Source: CAYZJV01 sp049310885 (GTDB lineage Bacteria > Spirochaetota > Spirochaetia > Sphaerochaetales > Sphaerochaetaceae). Taken from it: a stretch of DNA of 64,000 bases. Position 1 is the first letter of the stretch, and each line of letters starts with the position of its first letter. The stretch covers positions 62,001 to 126,000 of the forward strand of contig NZ_JBMDYO010000006.1 in the NCBI RefSeq assembly GCF_049310885.1, in the 5' to 3' direction. Shown piece after piece: positions 52,933-60,749 of the stretch. The translations under genes and the position numbers were made by a program. The notes below the pieces were generated by a model, which worked only from the letters and a program-made list of their open reading frames with translations, was not told the DNA's origin and made no database searches.

Positions 52933-52982
52933 TTGTATTTATATAAACATAATGGTACTATGGTCTCGTGAATAATACCATT
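52933..52982 (+). promoter_or_regulatory. Promoter and inverted repeat of the ABC importer unit
   Basis: -35 TTGTAT (52933-52938), a 17-bp spacer, -10 TACTAT (52956-52961). An inverted repeat AATGGTA (52951-52957) / TACCATT (52976-52982), 18 bp apart, overlaps the -10 and the transcription start and could be an operator. Confidence 0.45.
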
Positions 52983-52998
52983 GAGCAAAGGAAGAATC

Positions 52999-54114
52999 AT
53001 GAAAACATCACGTAGAAGAATCACAATCATAGTTTTGGTATCGTTACTCTGTATCATACTGCCGGTTTCAGCTCAGGGAAGCAGGGCTCAAACTCCTATT
53101 CAGGACATATCCAAGACTGCGGTTGATGCTTTGGGAAGAGAGGTTACCGTATCGGGGCCAATCGAACGGATCCTTGTGGCAGGTCGGGCAGCAGTAATGC
53201 CAGCCGATGCACTCTTTCTTTTTCCATCAGTGGCGGAAATGGAGATTGTTCTAGCCAAGACTGACCAAGGTCTTGGAGATTTCTTCAATCTGATCAGGCC
53301 AGAGTTCAGTCAATCAAACCGTCTCGGTCAGCAGGTGGGAGCAGAGGAGATCTTAGCCTATGAGCCCGATTTGGTTCTGACGAAATCAAGTAATTACGAC
53401 TCAATCGTAACGCTTTTGGAACCTTTTGGAATTCCCGTATTCGTCATGGATCTCGAGACTCCAACGGCTTGGAAATCTGAAATAGTCGAACTGGGCAAAC
53501 TACTTGGCGATGAACAGACACCCCAACGGGTGATAGCCGGTTTCGAAAAGAGAGAGACCATGGTAGATTCCAAGATTTCTACACTGGAAGAATCGGACAA
53601 GCCTTCTGTTCTCATGATGCAAGTTGCCTCGAGTGATGGTGTTACCGCCTTCAGCGTATCACCAAAAGATTGGATACAGAGTACACTAACTAGTCGAGCG
53701 GGAGGAATCCCTGTGTGGACCAATGTCGAGCTTGCTGAAAATTCGTGGAGGAAGGTCTCATTCGAACAGATCGCATCTTGGGCACCACAGCAGATAATCC
53801 TTATCAGTTACAAAGCTCCAGCACAGCCTTTCATCCAGATGATCGAGGAAAGCGGACAGTGGCAACAGCTCCAGTCTGTAAAAGAAGACAACCTGATTGC
53901 GGCCCCCGCAGATGTCTTAAATTACTTCCAATCCGACAGTCGTTGGATACTCGCACTCCAATGGTTGTCGGCACAATTGCATCCTCAGCTCTTCCCCGCT
54001 TTTTCAATGGAAGACGAAATCCGATCTTTCTATACCGAATTTTACGGAATCGAATCGAAACAAGTCCTCGATACCTTGGTTGAAAAATACCGCCAATCAG
54101 TAGGTCTTGAATAA
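52999..54114 (+). CDS. Periplasmic substrate-binding protein, FecB/BtuF type
   Basis: A 371-aa binding protein for an iron-siderophore, haem or cobalamin importer. ATG 52999 is preceded by AAAGGAAG; the frame runs back to a TTG at 52981. A signal peptide (KTSRRR, then ITIIVLVSLLCIILPVSA) is followed by the class III binding-protein fold: DALGREVTVSGPIERILVAG, GAEEILAYEPDLVLTKSS and WRKVSFEQIASWAPQQIILI. I see no lipobox Cys near the cleavage site, so it is probably soluble in the periplasm. It is followed after a 1-bp overlap by the permease gene. Confidence 0.9.
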   Translation: MKTSRRRITIIVLVSLLCIILPVSAQGSRAQTPIQDISKTAVDALGREVTVSGPIERILVAGRAAVMPADALFLFPSVAEMEIVLAKTDQGLGDFFNLIRPEFSQSNRLGQQVGAEEILAYEPDLVLTKSSNYDSIVTLLEPFGIPVFVMDLETPTAWKSEIVELGKLLGDEQTPQRVIAGFEKRETMVDSKISTLEESDKPSVLMMQVASSDGVTAFSVSPKDWIQSTLTSRAGGIPVWTNVELAENSWRKVSFEQIASWAPQQIILISYKAPAQPFIQMIEESGQWQQLQSVKEDNLIAAPADVLNYFQSDSRWILALQWLSAQLHPQLFPAFSMEDEIRSFYTEFYGIESKQVLDTLVEKYRQSVGLE

Positions 54115-55151
54115 TGGAGAGTCGTCCAGTTGTCGAAGCTAGCCCCCGATATGCTCTGGTAATTCGGACTTACAGGAGAAGGTTGGGATTATCGGTCATA
54201 ATGTTGGTCCTTGTCACGATGATAGCTCTGTTAGCAGGTCGTTATCCTAAGGCGGGATTCTCCAACCCTTTCGCTTTATTAGATGACGCAGTCTTTGCTC
54301 AAGTGGTATACAATGTACGGTTACCCCGTATCCTATTAGCAATTACCGGTGGAGCTTCACTGGCTGCAGCTGGATTCGTATTCCAAATGCTTTTCGCCAA
54401 CCCTCTAGTAGAACCGGGGTTTCTCGGGGTAAGCCAGGGCGCTGCTTTCGGTGCCGCACTTGCGATAGCTGGATTCGGTTTCTCTGCCCTCCTGGTACAG
54501 GTCAGCGCAACGATCTTTGGTCTGCTGGCTCTCGTAGCATCCTATTGGTTAGCAAAACAGTTTAGATTCGGAGGGTGGATACTCCGTCTGATCTTATCCG
54601 GTATTGCTATAGGTGCTGTATACTCTGCTGGTCTATCGATTATAAAATTGGTGGCTGATCCTACCACTAGCCTACAGGATATCACGTTCTGGATGATGGG
54701 TGGATTGTGGAACAGCACATGGAAAAGTGCTTGGAGTGTCATGCCGGTGATGTGGATAGCTCTTCTCATACTTGTAGCTCTACGCTGGAGGATCAACCTA
54801 CTCTCATTGGATGAGAGGACTGCTCATACGATAGGAATAGCGGTTTCCAGAGAGAAATCGCTCATGCTATTCGTAGCAACCGTGGCTACTACCGCTATCA
54901 TTTCGGTTGCTGGACTGGTCGGTTGGGTCGGTCTTATTGTTCCTCATATCGCCCGCCGTCTTCTAGGTAGCGATGCCCGCTTCGCACTGCCTGGATCGAT
55001 GGTGATGGGAGCCCTTTTTCTCCTCTCATGCGATACGATAGGCAGGACTTTGCTTTCGAGCGAAATTCCCTTAGGAGTACTTACAAGTCTCATCGGTGCG
55101 ATACTTTTCGTGGTGATCCTGTCCAGAAAGCAGACGGAGGTCCGACTATGA
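54114..55151 (+). CDS. FecCD-family ABC permease
   Basis: A 345-aa inner-membrane permease of the BtuC/FecCD type, with about 9-10 hydrophobic helices. Visible family motifs are VVYNVRLPRILLAITGGASL, ANPLVEPGFLGVSQGAAFG, LILSGIAIGAVYSAG and the C-terminal GLVGWVGLIVPHIARRLLG coupling region. It forms the homodimeric channel of the importer. Its ATG uses the A of the binding-protein stop (TAATG), and its end overlaps the ATPase by 4 bp. Confidence 0.95.
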   Translation: MESRPVVEASPRYALVIRTYRRRLGLSVIMLVLVTMIALLAGRYPKAGFSNPFALLDDAVFAQVVYNVRLPRILLAITGGASLAAAGFVFQMLFANPLVEPGFLGVSQGAAFGAALAIAGFGFSALLVQVSATIFGLLALVASYWLAKQFRFGGWILRLILSGIAIGAVYSAGLSIIKLVADPTTSLQDITFWMMGGLWNSTWKSAWSVMPVMWIALLILVALRWRINLLSLDERTAHTIGIAVSREKSLMLFVATVATTAIISVAGLVGWVGLIVPHIARRLLGSDARFALPGSMVMGALFLLSCDTIGRTLLSSEIPLGVLTSLIGAILFVVILSRKQTEVRL

Positions 55152-55924
55152 GTCATGCTTTTGTCCTCGATCATGTGACCTATACCTATCCAGGTCGGGA
55201 TAAGCCAGCGGTACTCGACCTCTCTCTCGAGATACTAGAAGGGAAGACAACCGTTCTCCTCGGTCCCAACGGTGCAGGCAAGTCTACCCTGATGGACCTC
55301 TTGCTGAGATGGCGAAAACCGGAGACGGGAAGCATTACCCTTTTTGGCCAACAGCTCGAATCCTATACAAAGAGAAAACTGGGACAAACTGTCAGTCTCG
55401 TTCCGCAAGAGGAGGGGTCCCGATTCTCTTTCACCGTCTTGGAGTATGTACTGTTCGGCAGATCACCATACCTGCATGAATTAGCTTCCCCCACCAAGGG
55501 CGACATTAGGATTGCCTATGATTCGATCCGACAAGTGGGAATCGAATCTATCGCCCACCGTAGCATCACCACGCTCAGCGGAGGAGAGCATCAACTGTTG
55601 CTCTTGGCGAGAGCTCTTGCGCAACAACCAAAGGTCCTGCTGTTAGATGAGCCGACTAGTAGTCTGGATCCGGGAAATACAGCTAAAGTGGTGAAAATTC
55701 TCCGCCATCTCTCGCAGCAGGGCATTACCCTCTTTTTCACAACACACGATCCATCGGTAGCAGCTGAGTGCGCCCATCAGATAGCAATGATTGCTAAAAG
55801 TTCGCTCCTATTTAGCGGTCGGGTGGAGGACGGACTTTCCTCCTCCACACTCTCGAAATTGTATGGAACTCCCATGGAAACATTCCTTCACTCAGGTAAT
55901 CTTGTGGTAACAAGGATCCACTAA
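55148..55924 (+). CDS. ABC transporter ATP-binding protein (FecE/BtuD type)
   Basis: A 258-aa ATPase of the importer. Start ATG 55148 overlaps the permease stop (ATGA); the open frame back to 55028 is inside the permease gene. Walker A is LLGPNGAGKSTLMDLLL, the Q-loop VSLVPQEEGSRFSF, signature LSGGEHQLLLLARAL, Walker B VLLLDEPTSSLD, and the switch His lies in FTTHDPS. All motifs are intact. No TonB-dependent receptor is encoded nearby, so outer-membrane uptake is supplied from elsewhere or is not needed. No clear terminator follows. Confidence 0.95.
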   Translation: MSHAFVLDHVTYTYPGRDKPAVLDLSLEILEGKTTVLLGPNGAGKSTLMDLLLRWRKPETGSITLFGQQLESYTKRKLGQTVSLVPQEEGSRFSFTVLEYVLFGRSPYLHELASPTKGDIRIAYDSIRQVGIESIAHRSITTLSGGEHQLLLLARALAQQPKVLLLDEPTSSLDPGNTAKVVKILRHLSQQGITLFFTTHDPSVAAECAHQIAMIAKSSLLFSGRVEDGLSSSTLSKLYGTPMETFLHSGNLVVTRIH

Positions 55925-56075
55925 TTTACGATTTTGGAATGAATGGTATGCAAGCAAGCTTTCGTTTCCTGCACTCTCTCGGTAATGGACCAATAGTGAT
56001 TGTTCCGCTACCCTCGTTTCGTTGGGAAATCAAGCAAAATTCTTGTGTGGAACCAAGCGAAAACGCATTTTTTTC

Positions 56076-56123
56076 TGTACAATTTACTCTTCTGGCTGTA
56101 GAATGGATACAATGAAGTATCCA
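56076..56123 (+). promoter_or_regulatory. NCS2 permease promoter with palindrome at -10/+1
   Basis: -35 TGTACA (56076-56081), a 17-bp spacer, -10 TAGAAT (56099-56104). The perfect inverted repeat TGGATAC-N6-GTATCCA (56104-56123) begins at the last base of the -10 and covers the expected start, as a repressor operator would. AAAGGAG lies before the ATG at 56142. Confidence 0.5.
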
Positions 56124-56141
56124 CTGTAAAGGAGTGATCAG

Positions 56142-57425
56142 ATGGAAAAATTATTTAAGCTCTCAGCGCACAAGACGAACGTGCGCACCGAGGTGCTTGC
56201 AGGTGTAACCACGTTTCTCACGATGGCTTATATCCTAATCGTCAACCCATTAATGTTGGCGGATGCAGGCATGGATTTCGGCGCGGTATTTACCGCTACC
56301 GCACTATCGGCAGCTATAGCGACATTGGTTATGGCGTTCTTGGCGAACCTTCCCTTCGCTCTCGCACCGGGAATGGGTCTTAATGCGTTCTTCGCATACA
56401 CGGTAGTACTTACCATGGGCTACTCCTGGCAGCAGGCTCTGACAGCTGTATTCATTGAAGGTATTATCTTCATCCTATTGACCGCTTTCAATATTCGCGA
56501 AGCTATCGTAAATAGTATTCCGGTCAATATGAAGAAAGCTATCAGTGTCGGTATCGGTCTATTCATAGCCTTCATCGGTTTGCAGAATGCCGGAATCATT
56601 GTCGATGGAGCAACCTTGGTAGAACTTGGTGATATCACCCATGGTGCAGCACTCGTAGCGATGATCGGTTTGGTAGTAACTAGCGTTCTTGTCGCTTTTA
56701 AAGTTCGTGGAGCCTTGTTGCTCGGTATCGTTGCCACAACGATCGTCGGTATTCCTTTCGGAGTTACCTCCTGGGCAGGTGGAAGCTTCCTTCCTCCTTC
56801 ACTGGCACCAACATTCCTTGCATTCTCCTTTGCTGACATTTTCAGCATCGATATGATTGTTATCGTGTTCACATTCCTCTTTGTCGATATGTTCGACACA
56901 GTCGGAACACTCATCGGCTGTGCAACCAAGGCCGAAATCCTTGAGAAAGACGGAACCATTCCCAAGTGTAAGGAAGCTCTGTTTGCAGATGCTATCGGAA
57001 CCACCGTCGGAGCAATGTTAGGTACATCTACTGTAACTACGTATGTTGAGAGTTCAGCAGGAGTTTCAGAGGGTGGAAAGACTGGACTTACCAGCCTTAC
57101 CGTTGCAGTTCTTTTCCTTGTATCGCTCTTCCTCTCCCCATTGTTCATCTCTATTCCTGGCGCAGCGACTGCCCCGACATTGATTCTTGTCGGTCTGTTC
57201 ATGATATCGCCGGTCAAGGATATCGATTTCGAGGAAGCTACCGAGGCTATCCCAGCATTCCTCACCATCCTCTTGATGGTCACATCGTACTCAATCGCCA
57301 ATGGTATCATGTACGGTGCACTCAGCTGGATTCTTCTGAAGCTTTTCACCAAGAAGGCTAAGGAAATCAGTCCTACCATGGTGATTATCGCAGTTCTCCT
57401 CTTGCTCAAACTTCTGTTGGGCTAA
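56142..57425 (+). CDS. NCS2-family purine permease (guanine/hypoxanthine or adenine type)
   Basis: A 427-aa membrane transporter with about 12-14 hydrophobic helices, of the AzgA/GhxP branch of NCS2. Family landmarks are EVLAGVTTFLTMAYILIVNP, ALAPGMGLNAFFAYTVV, FVDMFDTVGTLIGCATKAE and ADAIGTTVGAMLGTSTVTTYVES. This branch moves adenine, guanine or hypoxanthine by proton symport. Its neighbour on the opposite strand is adenine deaminase, so adenine/hypoxanthine import is likely. It ends in a strong terminator. The long antisense frame at 56420-57409 is a shadow. Confidence 0.93.
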   Translation: MEKLFKLSAHKTNVRTEVLAGVTTFLTMAYILIVNPLMLADAGMDFGAVFTATALSAAIATLVMAFLANLPFALAPGMGLNAFFAYTVVLTMGYSWQQALTAVFIEGIIFILLTAFNIREAIVNSIPVNMKKAISVGIGLFIAFIGLQNAGIIVDGATLVELGDITHGAALVAMIGLVVTSVLVAFKVRGALLLGIVATTIVGIPFGVTSWAGGSFLPPSLAPTFLAFSFADIFSIDMIVIVFTFLFVDMFDTVGTLIGCATKAEILEKDGTIPKCKEALFADAIGTTVGAMLGTSTVTTYVESSAGVSEGGKTGLTSLTVAVLFLVSLFLSPLFISIPGAATAPTLILVGLFMISPVKDIDFEEATEAIPAFLTILLMVTSYSIANGIMYGALSWILLKLFTKKAKEISPTMVIIAVLLLLKLLLG

Positions 57426-57445
57426 CGTTCTCTGTAACACAAAAA

Positions 57446-57475
57446 GCCGCTCCTGTTCGGAGCGGTCTTTTTTTT
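57446..57475 (+). terminator. NCS2 permease terminator
   Basis: CCGCTCC (57447-57453) pairs with GGAGCGG (57459-57465), followed by TCTTTTTTTT. Confidence 0.9.
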
Positions 57476-57493
57476 GGTCCAAGTGTTGTCCAA

Positions 57494-59218
57494 TTATACT
57501 TCGATGTCCACGAAAGAGAATTTATCTACATCGAATAGTCCCATATCGGTAACTTTCAGGTGTGGTATCACGGGCAAAGCCATAAAACTCAGCGTCATGA
57601 AAGGGTCAATACCATCATGTATCTTTAGCCTCTCTTTTGCCAATGCATGCATCTTGTCGAATTTCGCATCGACAAACCGCCCACCCTTATTAGTCATCAG
57701 TCCAGCAATCGGCAAGGGTAAGGTATCGATTACTTCACCTTTTGATACCATAACGATTCCACCTCCGATTCCAGCCACCGTCTTCACAGCCAAAGCCATA
57801 TCGGCATCGTTGTCGCCTGCCACTATGATGTTATGGGAATCATGGGCAATGGTAGTCGCGACCGCTCCATCGGTTATTCCGTAGCCTCTAATAAGTGCCA
57901 GACCAACGTTATGAGTACCCTTGTGACGTTCTACGACAGCAAGTTTGACAATATCCTGTCCGACTCTATTCCTATAATAGCCGTGTTCATCGATATCCAC
58001 CACACCGGTAGCAGATTCGGTCACAACAGATCCTTCTAGAATTCCAATAAGGCGCACCTGCGGCGAAGAGAGCTTCATGGAAAGGGAAGATGCATTGAAT
58101 GATCCAATGTCTACCCGACCTGCGACTAGAGGATCGATCTCCACCTCTGTCTCTACACTTTCGTCAAGTTTTAGAATCTGGCCATTGCAAAATACTTGCT
58201 GGACAGAAAAATCGGTAAGATTGTCCACCAATATCATATGGGCTATCTTGCCCGGAGCGATTGCGCCTCTGTCGTAGAGGCGAAAACACTGCGCTGCATT
58301 CAAAGTCGCCATTCTGATAGCGATAAAGGGATCAAGTCTCTCTTGTACGGCAATCCTGAGATGGTTATCTATATGACCCTCAGAAAGAATGCTCTTTGGT
58401 TGGCGATCGTCAGTACAAAATAGGCACATGTGCTCATTTTCACGAGTGACTCCTGGTAACAGGTTGCGCAGATCATGGCAAGCCGAGCCCTCTCTAAGCA
58501 AGACGTACATGCCACGCGAGATCCGATCCTGTAACTCCTGAACAGTGGCACACTCATGATCAGTATGGATATGTGCTGCTGCATAGGCATTCAAATCCAT
58601 ACCAAAGACATCGGGAGCATGACCATCGACCAGTTTTCCTGCCCTCTGAGCCACTGCCAACTTTTCAAGTACCCTCGACTCTCCCGCAACGGTTCCAACC
58701 ATATCCATCATTTCGCCAAGTCCTAGTACTCTAGGGTGATCAATTCTTTTCGATAAAGCCCGTGCATCCAAGACTGCTCCAGCATGTTCAAAAGGGGTGG
58801 ATGGAACACACGAAGGAATCATCATAAAAACATCCAACGGGACATCTTCGGAGGCTTGAAGCATGTAATCCAAGCCATCTAAGCCACATACATTGCAAAT
58901 TTCGTGTGGATCGGCGATCACTGTGGTAGTGCCATGGGGGAGTACCAGTCGGGAAAACGATACGGGATCGACCATGGAGGATTCGATATGTACATGACCA
59001 TCGATCAAACCAGGTAAGAGATAGGAGCCCTTGGCATCATAACGCTCTTTTCCTTTGTATGAACCGATCCCAGCTATGCGACCAGCTACAACGGCGACAT
59101 CCCCTTCTATGATTTTCGCATTATAGACATCGACGATCTTTGCACCGGTAATGACCAGATCGGCCAATTCTCTTCCAGCAGAAACATCAATCAACTTCTT
59201 GCTCTCACCAATATCCAT
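57494..59218 (-). CDS. ade: Adenine deaminase
   Basis: A 574-aa amidohydrolase that converts adenine to hypoxanthine plus ammonia. The metal motif is LIDGHVHIESSMV (HxH), then ADPHEICNVCGLDGLDYM, KLVDGHAPDVFG, HTDHECATVQEL and CTDDRQPKSIL. The C-terminal half includes IAHDSHNIIVAGDNDADMA. This pattern is the bacterial Ade type, with a dinuclear Mn/Fe site. The hypoxanthine produced could feed the XdhD-type hydroxylase encoded close by. Upstream, a tandem TGTTGC repeat (59273-59290) is 5 bp before the -35 and is shared with the carbamoyltransferase gene. Confidence 0.96.
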   Translation of the reverse strand: MDIGESKKLIDVSAGRELADLVITGAKIVDVYNAKIIEGDVAVVAGRIAGIGSYKGKERYDAKGSYLLPGLIDGHVHIESSMVDPVSFSRLVLPHGTTTVIADPHEICNVCGLDGLDYMLQASEDVPLDVFMMIPSCVPSTPFEHAGAVLDARALSKRIDHPRVLGLGEMMDMVGTVAGESRVLEKLAVAQRAGKLVDGHAPDVFGMDLNAYAAAHIHTDHECATVQELQDRISRGMYVLLREGSACHDLRNLLPGVTRENEHMCLFCTDDRQPKSILSEGHIDNHLRIAVQERLDPFIAIRMATLNAAQCFRLYDRGAIAPGKIAHMILVDNLTDFSVQQVFCNGQILKLDESVETEVEIDPLVAGRVDIGSFNASSLSMKLSSPQVRLIGILEGSVVTESATGVVDIDEHGYYRNRVGQDIVKLAVVERHKGTHNVGLALIRGYGITDGAVATTIAHDSHNIIVAGDNDADMALAVKTVAGIGGGIVMVSKGEVIDTLPLPIAGLMTNKGGRFVDAKFDKMHALAKERLKIHDGIDPFMTLSFMALPVIPHLKVTDMGLFDVDKFSFVDIEV

Positions 59219-59238
59219 AGAAAAATCCCCCTTCTACC

Positions 59239-59267
59239 AAGATACCATGCACCTAACGGGTGGACAA
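59239..59267 (-). promoter_or_regulatory. ade promoter
   Basis: Minus strand: -35 TTGTCC (59267-59262), a 17-bp spacer, -10 TATCTT (59244-59239). The match to consensus is weak (4/6 each), in keeping with a promoter that needs activation. Confidence 0.4.
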
Positions 59268-59272
59268 GCCAA

Positions 59273-59290
59273 TTGCAACAAAAGGCAACA
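59273..59290 (-). promoter_or_regulatory. TGTTGC tandem repeat upstream of ade
   Basis: The minus strand reads TGTTGCCTTTTGTTGCAA, two TGTTGC units with a 10-bp period. It is 16/18 identical to the site at 60659-60676 and lies 5 bp upstream of the ade -35. Confidence 0.55.
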
Positions 59291-59314
59291 GTCAACACTT
59301 GCCCAGATAGTATG

Positions 59315-59340
59315 AAGCCCGGCATGTTGTTGCCGGGCTT
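59315..59340. repeat. Perfect 10-bp hairpin after the carbamoyltransferase gene
   Basis: AAGCCCGGCA (59315-59324) and TGCCGGGCTT (59331-59340) form a perfect stem with a 6-nt loop, 33 nt after the ygeW-type stop. There is no T-run on the minus strand, so it may stabilise the mRNA end rather than terminate transcription alone. Confidence 0.7.
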
Positions 59341-59372
59341 ACCGATACATCCTTTTATGGAATTATTACATA

Positions 59373-60572
59373 TTATTTGATCCGATTAGTCTCAGCATCT
59401 ACCAGCTCTGCCAGCTTTGCTGCAGGGTTATTAAACTTTGCCAGGAAAATCATAGCTGCGATGATATAGGGTTTGAATGAAGCCTCTTTATAGAGAGGAA
59501 CCCGATAACGATCGAATACCGACGCCTCTACTTCACCCTCTTTGCAGCTGACACCAGTGATATCGGCTGGGAGACAGTGCATATACAGAGCCTTGCCATC
59601 TTTTGTCTTTGCCATGAGCTCTTCAGTACATTCCCAATCCTTGAAATTAGCATTATTAACGAGACAGCGCTTCTCAAGATCCTTCAATTCGTCGAATTTG
59701 CCTTCTCCGACCAACTGGGTTCTCTCTTCCATGACTGCAAACGGTGCCCAACTCTTGGGATACACGATATCGGCATCTTGGAAAGCCTCTTCCATACTGT
59801 TCACTCGCTTGTAGCTACCGCCGCTCTTCTTTGCATTCTCTTGTGCGATTTCTTCAACTTCACTCATTACATTGTAGCCTTCGGGATGAGCAAGCACGAC
59901 ATCCATTCCGAATCTCGTGAACAAGCCGATGATTCCCTGGGGAACAGAGAGTGGCTTTCCATACGAGGGGCTGTATGCCCAAGTCATGGCAACCTTCTTT
60001 CCTTTGAGGTTCTCTACACCACCGAAGTGATTTATAACATGGAGCATATCAGCCATCGACTGGGTCGGGTGGTCGATATCGCACTGGAGGTTTACCAGAG
60101 TCGGGCGCTGTTCAAGTACGCCGTCTTCATAACCCTCCTGGACTGCATCTGCCACCTCTTTCATGTAGGTGTGGCCTTTACCAATATACATGTCATCACG
60201 GATTCCAATGACATCAGCCATGAAGGAGACCATGTTTGCAGTCTCGCGTACGGTTTCTCCATGAGCAATCTGGCTTGTCTTCTCATCAAGATCTTGGACT
60301 TCCAAGCCAAGCATATTACAGGCACTGGCGAAACTGAACCGGGTTCGGGTAGAGTTGTCTCTGAAGATAGAGATACCCAATCCGCTGTCGAACACCTTGC
60401 TTGAGATGTTCTGCTCGCGCATGGCGCGAAGGATCTCGGCGACTGCGAAAGTAGCGGCGACCTCATCATCGCTCTCTTTCCAGGTGTGGAAGAAATCGTT
60501 GAGGTACATGTTCTGGGTTTTCAACCCCTTAAGCTCCTCAATCATTTTCTTGATCGTGGCTGTGTCTTTCAT
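59373..60572 (-). CDS. ygeW: Knotted carbamoyltransferase, YgeW type
   Basis: A 399-aa transcarbamoylase-family protein of the YgeW group. The start is ATG 60572 behind GGAGG; the frame runs back to 60632 without signals. The carbamoyl-phosphate motif FRDNSTRTRFSFASA (SxRTR), the segment HPTQSMADMLHVINHFGG, and YMHCLPAD are intact. The second-substrate region differs from ornithine and aspartate enzymes, and the natural substrate of YgeW is not settled. In E. coli and gut anaerobes ygeW sits in a purine/urate-degradation cluster with xdhD and ygfM, which are its upstream neighbours here. The promoter at 60623-60651 and a tandem repeat site precede it. Confidence 0.9.
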   Translation of the reverse strand: MKDTATIKKMIEELKGLKTQNMYLNDFFHTWKESDDEVAATFAVAEILRAMREQNISSKVFDSGLGISIFRDNSTRTRFSFASACNMLGLEVQDLDEKTSQIAHGETVRETANMVSFMADVIGIRDDMYIGKGHTYMKEVADAVQEGYEDGVLEQRPTLVNLQCDIDHPTQSMADMLHVINHFGGVENLKGKKVAMTWAYSPSYGKPLSVPQGIIGLFTRFGMDVVLAHPEGYNVMSEVEEIAQENAKKSGGSYKRVNSMEEAFQDADIVYPKSWAPFAVMEERTQLVGEGKFDELKDLEKRCLVNNANFKDWECTEELMAKTKDGKALYMHCLPADITGVSCKEGEVEASVFDRYRVPLYKEASFKPYIIAAMIFLAKFNNPAAKLAELVDAETNRIK

Positions 60573-60622
60573 AAAAACCTCCGTATGGCTGTATGTCGGG
60601 AATATCAATCCAATTGTTGGCA

Positions 60623-60651
60623 AGTATACCATGGCCTAAACGAGCTGTCCA
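60623..60651 (-). promoter_or_regulatory. Promoter of the YgeW-type gene
   Basis: Minus strand: -35 TGGACA (60651-60646), a 17-bp spacer, -10 TATACT (60628-60623), both 5/6 matches. Confidence 0.6.
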
Positions 60652-60658
60652 GATATTT

Positions 60659-60676
60659 TGTTGCAGTTTGTTGCAA
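60659..60676 (+). promoter_or_regulatory. TGTTGC tandem repeat upstream of the YgeW-type gene
   Basis: The plus strand reads TGTTGCAGTTTGTTGCAA: two TGTTGC units (60659 and 60669) with a 10-bp period, 7 bp upstream of the -35. Relative to its gene it is in the opposite orientation to the ade site. Confidence 0.55.
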
Positions 60677-60749
60677 ATTACTTATAGAACGGGACTCCCT
60701 TCTAAAGAGAGCCCCGGCGTCCAATGAAATGTAGTAAATGTATGTCTGG

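Noticed and set aside
55925..56141. Purine riboswitch in the NCS2 leader
   Set aside because: The conserved core of the purine aptamer (TATA...GTTTCTACC...CCGTAAA...GACTA-type) is not present.
56420..57409. 329-codon open frame antisense to the NCS2 permease gene
   Set aside because: The sense frame is a full NCS2 transporter with all motifs. The antisense translation is rich in Thr/Ser/Arg/Pro with no motif or ribosome site, as expected for a shadow.
59577..60404. 275-codon open frame antisense to the carbamoyltransferase gene
   Set aside because: It mirrors the codon pattern of the real gene, which has intact SxRTR and HCLPAD motifs. No start signal.
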